Shown here piece by piece: positions 45,023 through 49,737 of a stretch of DNA of 49,737 bases. Position 1 is the first letter of the stretch. Each line of letters starts with the position of its first letter. The stretch spans positions 1 through 49,737 of IMG/VR virus record IMGVR_UViG_3300042525_000443; one strand, written 5' to 3'. The stretch is from a virus. Position numbers and translations under genes: made by a program. The notes beneath the pieces are model-generated. The model ran no database searches. It was not told where the DNA came from and saw only the letters and a program-made list of their open reading frames with translations.

Positions 45023-46819
45023 ATGATCGCGACCGACGACGAAATCGAGATGGAACAAGGCGAAAAGTCCGCTCCCGAGTCGGGACTGGAGGTGCCTCTG
45101 CCGCGTCTGATCGACGCCGTGATGGAGTCTCGCAAGAAGCTGACTCCGTGGCGAGAGCAGTACATCACGCTTTGGAAGGAGTACGTCGGCGACTTCTACG
45201 GGGAGAAGGCCAACGAAAAGGCGAACCCCGTCAACAAGATGGAGCAGGCGACGACGATCTACCTGCAACAACTGGCAGGGAACCCGCCGCGTGTGAACGT
45301 GTTCACGAAGAACCGCCGGTATCGGGCCGGGGCGACGAAGCTCGGGCTGGTGATGAATTCCTCGCTGGAGGATTACCGCATTCACCGGGCCTTGCAGCGG
45401 TCGGTGCGGAACAGCCTGTTCGGCATGGGCATCGTCAAGGTGGGCTTGAAGTCCAACGGCGTGAAGAACATCGGGGGCGAGAACGTCACCACGAGCACGC
45501 CGTTCGTCGAGTCGATCCTGCTGGATGACTACGTGGTGGACATGACCGCGAGCAGCTTCGACACCGCCGAGTACATGGGGCACAAGTACCGCGTGGCCCT
45601 CAAGGATGCGATTCGCAACCCCGAGTGGGACAAGCGGGTGCGGGCGAAGCTGCGCGAACAGGACAACCTCAACGTCAACGAGGACGGCGACGCCCGGCTG
45701 GCGGAGATGTCGGGTGAAGCGGATCGCGGGAAGCTGCACAAGCAGGTCGAGGTGTGGGAGGTGTACGTCCGCGCTGAGCGGAAGGTGGTGACGTACTGCG
45801 AACACTACCCCGCGTATCCGCTGCGGGTGGTCGATTGGGAAGGTCCGGAACGCGGGCCGTATCACGCTCTGTTCTACAACGAAGTCGACGGCAACGTGAT
45901 GCCCCTCGCCCCGGCGGCGACGTGGATTCATCTCCACAATTTCATCAATTCGGCGATGCGGAAGCTGATCCGCCAAGCCGAACGAGCGAAGTCGGTGGGC
46001 CTCGCCCCGAACATGAGCAATCAGAACGGCGGCAAGGACGCGATGACCATCATGAACGCCAACGATGGCGACGTGGTGGCGGTCGAATCCCCCGAAGCGA
46101 TTCAGGAGCGGGCGTTCGGCGGGATCGACCAATCCACGTTCGGGTTCATGCTCCAGTGCAACCAGATGTTCTCCACGCTGGCGGGGAACCTCGAAACGCT
46201 GGGGGGCCTGTCGGCGCAGACGGACACGGCAACGCAAGACGCCATTTTGAATCAGAACAGTTCCGAACGCATCAACGCGATGCGGCAGAAGGTTGCCCTG
46301 TTCACCAAGGGCGTGCTGACCGATCTGGCGTACTGGATGTGGACCGACCCCACGGAAACGTACCGCGCCGAGATGGATTCGCCGGTCGGTGCCATCGAAG
46401 TGGCGTTGACGCCCGAGGAACGGCAGTACGATTTCTTCGAGCACGAGATTGAAATCGAGCCGTACTCGATGGTGTTCCAGACCCCGCAACAACGCTCGCA
46501 GCAACTGAGCCAGTTGATGATGAGCACGCTCTTGCCCGCCCAGCCGATGCTGCAACAACAGGGCCTGAGCATCGATTTCACGCAGTACGTCAAGATGCTG
46601 GCCCAGTACATGAACCTGCCGGAACTGAACGATCTCGTGCAGTCGCAAGGCATGGCCCTGAACGCCAGCGATTCCTTCAAGGCGTCGGAACCGAGCACGC
46701 CGCCGGTGAAAGTCTCCACGGAAAACCGCGTTTCCAAGGGGGCTGGCGGGATGCAAGGGGACGAGTCGAGCATGATCCAGCGGTTGATGGCGGGCGGAAA
46801 TCAGAATAAGCAAAACTGA
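45023..46819 (+). CDS. Portal protein
   Basis: About 598 aa from an ATG five bases after GGTGA; GTGs at 45011 and 45014 are alternatives. It lies between TerL and the scaffold, the usual portal position. The sequence matches short-tailed phage portals in character: a charged N terminus, LTPWREQYITLWKEYVGDFYGE, a beta/alpha clip region, the long helical stem around NSAMRKLIRQAERAKSVG, and a glutamine/methionine-rich C terminus (QQRSQQLSQLMMSTLLPAQPML). Twelve copies form the DNA entry channel. Confidence 0.85.
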   Translation: MIATDDEIEMEQGEKSAPESGLEVPLPRLIDAVMESRKKLTPWREQYITLWKEYVGDFYGEKANEKANPVNKMEQATTIYLQQLAGNPPRVNVFTKNRRYRAGATKLGLVMNSSLEDYRIHRALQRSVRNSLFGMGIVKVGLKSNGVKNIGGENVTTSTPFVESILLDDYVVDMTASSFDTAEYMGHKYRVALKDAIRNPEWDKRVRAKLREQDNLNVNEDGDARLAEMSGEADRGKLHKQVEVWEVYVRAERKVVTYCEHYPAYPLRVVDWEGPERGPYHALFYNEVDGNVMPLAPAATWIHLHNFINSAMRKLIRQAERAKSVGLAPNMSNQNGGKDAMTIMNANDGDVVAVESPEAIQERAFGGIDQSTFGFMLQCNQMFSTLAGNLETLGGLSAQTDTATQDAILNQNSSERINAMRQKVALFTKGVLTDLAYWMWTDPTETYRAEMDSPVGAIEVALTPEERQYDFFEHEIEIEPYSMVFQTPQQRSQQLSQLMMSTLLPAQPMLQQQGLSIDFTQYVKMLAQYMNLPELNDLVQSQGMALNASDSFKASEPSTPPVKVSTENRVSKGAGGMQGDESSMIQRLMAGGNQNKQN

Positions 46820-46824
46820 TAGTG

Positions 46825-46854
46825 TTGACACGCTGGATCAGTTGTGCTTATTCT
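46825..46854 (+). promoter_or_regulatory. Late promoter with consensus -35 box inside an inverted repeat
   Basis: TTGACA (46825-46830), 18-bp spacer, TATTCT (46849-46854). AACTGAT (46814-46820) and ATCAGTT (46837-46843) form a perfect inverted repeat centred on the -35 box, so a dimeric regulator could cover it. It would drive the scaffold and capsid genes. Confidence 0.6.
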
Positions 46855-46887
46855 CTGAGACAGGAAGCGCCGCCCGGCTTTCCTGCA

Positions 46888-47202
46888 ATGCCCGATTTCA
46901 AGAGCAAACTGCCACCTTCCGCTTCCCTCTCCGAAGTTCAGGCCGAATTTCAGGCGTGGCTGCGAGAGAACGCGAAGCCCACGAAACTCACCGTTCCGCA
47001 CGCGGGGATCACATTCCGCGAAGGCCGGGAGTTGAAAAGCGACGCCGCTGCGGTGCATCCATCCCGGATCGCCGAGGCGACACAGATGTTGAAGGAAGCC
47101 GGATGTCCGACTCGGTACGACCGGGAAGGCAGGCCGTGCTTCCGATCTCTGCGACACCGCAGTGAATTCTGCCGCGTCACAGGACTGACGGAACGACGTT
47201 AG
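46888..47202 (+). CDS. Hypothetical protein between portal and scaffold (104 aa)
   Basis: The ATG at 46888 was chosen because the upstream in-frame region contains the promoter. It starts MPDFKSKLPPSASLSEVQAEFQAWLRE. The middle is mixed and the C terminus has RIAEATQMLKEAGCPTRYDREGRPCFRSLRHRSEF with two cysteines. No ribosome site is strong. The function is unknown; a small head-assembly role is possible. Confidence 0.5.
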   Translation: MPDFKSKLPPSASLSEVQAEFQAWLRENAKPTKLTVPHAGITFREGRELKSDAAAVHPSRIAEATQMLKEAGCPTRYDREGRPCFRSLRHRSEFCRVTGLTERR

Positions 47203-47229
47203 TGCGAGCACCGCCCAAGCATCGCACTC

Positions 47230-48264
47230 ATGGCCGAATTGGAATCAGCCGCACCGGCGTCTTCTGACGTGTCGAGCGATGTCGTCGTGGACAGTGGTTT
47301 CGACCATTTGTCTGACGACCGCAATGACGACGCGCTGGGCGCTATCGACAACGCGCTGGCTGGCGAGCCTCAAGACAATGTTCTGGAGGCGGACCCCGCC
47401 CCGGAACTCAAAGCGGAGCAACGGGACGGAGACGGTGCGGGTCTTCCTGGCGGTGCTCCCCCGCCGTCTCCCCCCGTTGCACCCGCTCCTGCCCCACCGG
47501 CGGACGGGTTTCAGGCTGTCGACTTTCAGATGGCGAAGGCGCTCGGGATCGGCTTTGCCGACATGCGGGCGTTCGGCAGTGTCGACCTGTTCCGCCAGTA
47601 CGTCAACCAAGAGGTGGCGCAGCGGCGGCAACAACAGGCGTTGGCCCAGCAACAACAGCGGTTTCAGGTCCAGCCGTTCAAGCTGGAGAACCCGGATCAA
47701 TACGACCCCGCGATTGTCGGGATGAACCAGCATTTCGCGCAGCAATTGGCGCAAATGCAGCAGTTCTACGACCAGCAATTGAACGCGGTCCATCAGCAAT
47801 ACGGCGGCCTGCAACAGCAGGTTCAGAAACACCTGCCGACGATTGAACAGTACCGGCAGCAACAGGAAGAGGCGGTTCGTGCGTCGCGGTACGAGGAATT
47901 CGACCGGACCTTGGATCGTCTTGTGGATGAAGAGTTTGTCGGGCGAGGTTCCTTTTCCGCCCTGTCGAATCCGCAGCATCAACAGGCCCGCCGTGCGATT
48001 GCTCGCAAGGTGGACGCCCTGATGCGCGAAGAGCGTGAACCGGGGGAGGCCGTGCCGCCCCTCGAAACGCTGGTTGAAGAGGCTGTCAGCGTCGTGTTCC
48101 GCAAACAACTCGCCGACCGCGAGCGATTGCAACTGACGCAGAAGCTCAAGCAACGGGGCCGGAACACCTTGGCCGTGCCGTCGCAAGCGCTCCACTCGGA
48201 CGACGCCGCGACAGGCAGGGAAAAGGCGCTCGCGGAAATCGACAAATTCGTTCGGTCTCACTGA
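47230..48264 (+). CDS. Scaffolding protein
   Basis: 344 aa. An acidic and proline-rich N-terminal part (residues ~1-95) is followed by a Q-rich coiled-coil helical section (QEVAQRRQQQALAQQQQRFQ; LAQMQQFYDQQLNAVHQQYGG) and a charged helical C terminus that ends KALAEIDKFVRSH. This composition and its location directly before the major capsid protein are those of phage scaffolds, which guide prohead assembly and then leave. The identification rests on composition and position. Confidence 0.75.
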   Translation: MAELESAAPASSDVSSDVVVDSGFDHLSDDRNDDALGAIDNALAGEPQDNVLEADPAPELKAEQRDGDGAGLPGGAPPPSPPVAPAPAPPADGFQAVDFQMAKALGIGFADMRAFGSVDLFRQYVNQEVAQRRQQQALAQQQQRFQVQPFKLENPDQYDPAIVGMNQHFAQQLAQMQQFYDQQLNAVHQQYGGLQQQVQKHLPTIEQYRQQQEEAVRASRYEEFDRTLDRLVDEEFVGRGSFSALSNPQHQQARRAIARKVDALMREEREPGEAVPPLETLVEEAVSVVFRKQLADRERLQLTQKLKQRGRNTLAVPSQALHSDDAATGREKALAEIDKFVRSH

Positions 48265-48288
48265 GGCCGCTAAGAAAAGGAGCCTTTC

Positions 48289-49353
48289 ATGGCTGTCATT
48301 CAAGCGACGGACCTCGCCTCGCTCGTCAAGGCGACGCAGAACCACATCCAGCGCACCAAGTTCGTCTCCATCGTTCAGGAGTACCAGTACCACATCATCC
48401 CGCAACTGCTTCGCAAGGAGCGGATGACGCAGGGTGGTGGGACCGGCTACGAGTGGCGCGTGGAAACGCTGGGCAACGATCAATCCTCGAACTGGGTGGG
48501 CCTCGCCGCCGTCACCCGTCCGACCATCAACGAGGCGTATGTCACGGCGTCCGTGCCGTGGCGTCACCTGCAAGATGACTGGTCCTACGACATCCGCGAA
48601 CCCGCCCTCAACAGCGGGGACAAGGAGAAGATTTTCGACCTCATCAAGCAGCGTGAAGTCGACAGCCAGCGGAAGCACGCGGACAAGCTCGAAGCCGCGT
48701 TCTGGAGCAAGCCCGCCGACTCGACGGACACGCTCCTGCCGTTCGGGATTCCGTACTGGATCGTTCAGTCCAACACCGAGGGGTTCAACGGCGGCAACGC
48801 CAGCGGCTTCACGGCGGGACCGGGCGGTGTGGACCGGAACACCTACTCCGGCTGGAAGAACTACACCGGCCAGTACACGACCGTCACCAAGGCTGACCTC
48901 GTGAAGAAGATGCGGGCTGCGGTTCGTCTGTGCAACTTCACCCCGCCGGTCAACTACCCGTCGCTCACGGGCGAGTCGACCACGCGGAAGAAGCTCGACT
49001 ACGGGCTGTTCACCACGCGAACCGTGGTGGAAGCGTTCGACGAACTCGCCGAAGCGCAAGGCGAACTCAAGACGAACGACGTGGCCTCGAAGGACGGCAA
49101 GGCCATGTTCATGGGCATGGATGTGACTTGGGTTCCGTACCTCGACAACAACGGTTCGTCGAACAACCCGATCTACGGGCTGTGCTTCGATACTTGGCGG
49201 TTCGCGTACCTCAAGGGCTTCGTCGACCGTCGCTCGGAGCCGATGACCAGCCGCGACCAGCACACGGTCGTGACCCAGTTCACCGACTCGACCATGCAAT
49301 TCGCGTGTCTCGACCCGCGCAAGAACTTCGTCTTCTCCACCAGCGCCGCCTGA
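48289..49353 (+). CDS. Major capsid protein
   Basis: 354 aa with a strong ribosome site (AAAAGGAGCC). Starts MAVIQATDLASLVKATQNHI, with WRVETLGNDQSSNWVGLAAVTRPT and a later WKNYTGQYTTVTKADLVKKMRAAVRLC element, as in HK97-fold capsid proteins of short-tailed phages. It lies after the scaffold and before the LamG-like protein. The fold is inferred from position and sequence character, not from a specific motif. Confidence 0.8.
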   Translation: MAVIQATDLASLVKATQNHIQRTKFVSIVQEYQYHIIPQLLRKERMTQGGGTGYEWRVETLGNDQSSNWVGLAAVTRPTINEAYVTASVPWRHLQDDWSYDIREPALNSGDKEKIFDLIKQREVDSQRKHADKLEAAFWSKPADSTDTLLPFGIPYWIVQSNTEGFNGGNASGFTAGPGGVDRNTYSGWKNYTGQYTTVTKADLVKKMRAAVRLCNFTPPVNYPSLTGESTTRKKLDYGLFTTRTVVEAFDELAEAQGELKTNDVASKDGKAMFMGMDVTWVPYLDNNGSSNNPIYGLCFDTWRFAYLKGFVDRRSEPMTSRDQHTVVTQFTDSTMQFACLDPRKNFVFSTSAA

Positions 49354-49398
49354 TCTCTCTGGCGACTGACACTCTTCACCTCACAGGGAGATTTTGAC

Positions 49399-49737
49399 AT
49401 GGCCTTGGAAACGATTCAGTTCGGTGACTCGATTGTGGCGACGCGGGGTCCGTCCCCGACCGTCTTCGCCAACATGGATTTGGAGCGTGCGGTGGTCTCG
49501 GGCCAAAGCGGCTACGGGGTCTTCCACGACTTCATGACGACGGCGGGGGTCACGACGTTCCTCGACACCGGCGTGACGGCGCGGTTGCTCGGATCGGCGG
49601 GCGTGGGTGAGGGTGGGGTGCTCCGCATCCTGCACGACACCACGGCCAACGACGAGGGCCACTTCGGCATCACGGACGGCTACGGTGGTCAGTTCAACTT
49701 TTCGTCCACGACGCCGCTCTCTCTGGCGTTCGAGGCC
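49399..49737 (+). CDS. Capsid-associated structural protein with LamG-like fold (N-terminal part)
   Basis: Begins MALETIQFGDSIVATRGPSP from an ATG preceded by AGGGAG and runs off the window; the rest is at 2-592 across the circular junction, giving 267 aa in all. The visible N-terminal part contains LERAVVSGQSGYGVFHDFMT and then strand-like repeats (LLGSAGVGEGGVLRILHDTT). It immediately follows the major capsid gene, so it is a decoration or stabilising protein candidate. Confidence 0.7.
   Translation, partial: MALETIQFGDSIVATRGPSPTVFANMDLERAVVSGQSGYGVFHDFMTTAGVTTFLDTGVTARLLGSAGVGEGGVLRILHDTTANDEGHFGITDGYGGQFNFSSTTPLSLAFEA
49611..49737. repeat. Terminal redundancy, right copy
   Basis: Identical to positions 1-127. 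Joining the two copies gives a closed circle of 49,610 bp with an unbroken structural gene. Confidence 0.95.

Noticed and set aside
44819-46831. 670-codon open frame on the minus strand
   Set aside because: Opposite the portal gene; no domain pattern and incompatible with the operon.
1-49737. CRISPR array, insertion sequence or diversity-generating retroelement
   Set aside because: No spaced direct repeats, transposase or reverse transcriptase motif was seen.
1-49737. Phage-encoded DNA or RNA polymerase
   Set aside because: No polymerase motif was recognised in any plausible reading frame.

Overview
The window is one complete, circular, GC-rich bacteriophage genome. Its first 127 bases are repeated exactly as its last 127, and one structural gene runs across the junction, so the unit length is 49,610 bp. 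The head and neck genes fit a short-tailed (podovirus-like) virion: large terminase, a ~600-residue portal, scaffold, capsid, two T7 gp11/gp12-type tail proteins and three very large internal-virion-type proteins. No tail tube, sheath or tape-measure gene is seen. A tyrosine integrase and an excisionase-like HTH protein suggest a temperate phage. The host cannot be fixed from the sequence. GC content, CsrA and the general look of several small proteins would suit a planctomycete or a similar GC-rich bacterium, but that is inference.

Layout. (1) Packaging and virion genes, + strand, from 41.8 kb across the junction to about 17.1 kb: small genes, candidate small terminase, TerL, portal, scaffold, capsid, a LamG-like capsid-associated protein, neck adaptor, a glycosyltransferase, nozzle, three giant internal proteins (one with an HEMGH zinc-protease motif), a SAM methyltransferase, and a C1q-like protein. 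(2) Integration block, 17.1-19.1 kb: a leftward integrase operon facing a rightward excisionase-like gene, with palindromic promoter/operator elements. (3) An RNA-rich stretch, 19.05-20.14 kb, in which structured spacers alternate with two small ORFs and lead into csrA. (4) Rightward early operon, 20.1-29.8 kb: csrA, YqaJ-type exonuclease, RecT, ParB-like protein, replication-type genes, SSB, RuvC-like resolvase, Nudix protein and a run of tiny overlapping genes. (5) Lysis and modification block, 29.9-34.4 kb: a membrane/PKD protein, a membrane-anchored papain-like cysteine protease, two DNA methyltransferases and an exported repeat protein, closed by a strong terminator. (6) A TIG-domain protein, a small protein and a tail-fibre-like protein, 34.5-36.1 kb, ending at a bidirectional terminator. 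(7) A leftward operon, 36.2-40.7 kb, with a clamp-loader-like AAA+ ATPase and zinc-binding small proteins; its gaps are full of perfect stem-loops. (8) A 1.1 kb non-coding divergent region, 40.65-41.8 kb, with a perfect DnaA box and iteron-like repeats, the best origin candidate.

The phage appears to borrow the host DNA polymerase. It supplies its own recombination set (YqaJ, RecT, SSB, RuvC), an origin and a clamp-loader-like ATPase. The most unusual material is the structured, GGA-rich, tRNA-like RNA upstream of csrA, the papain-like protease linked to its neighbour by a shared LDFxVF motif, a TTACGAT element found only at regulatory sites, and SD-sequestering mini-hairpins in the leftward operon.
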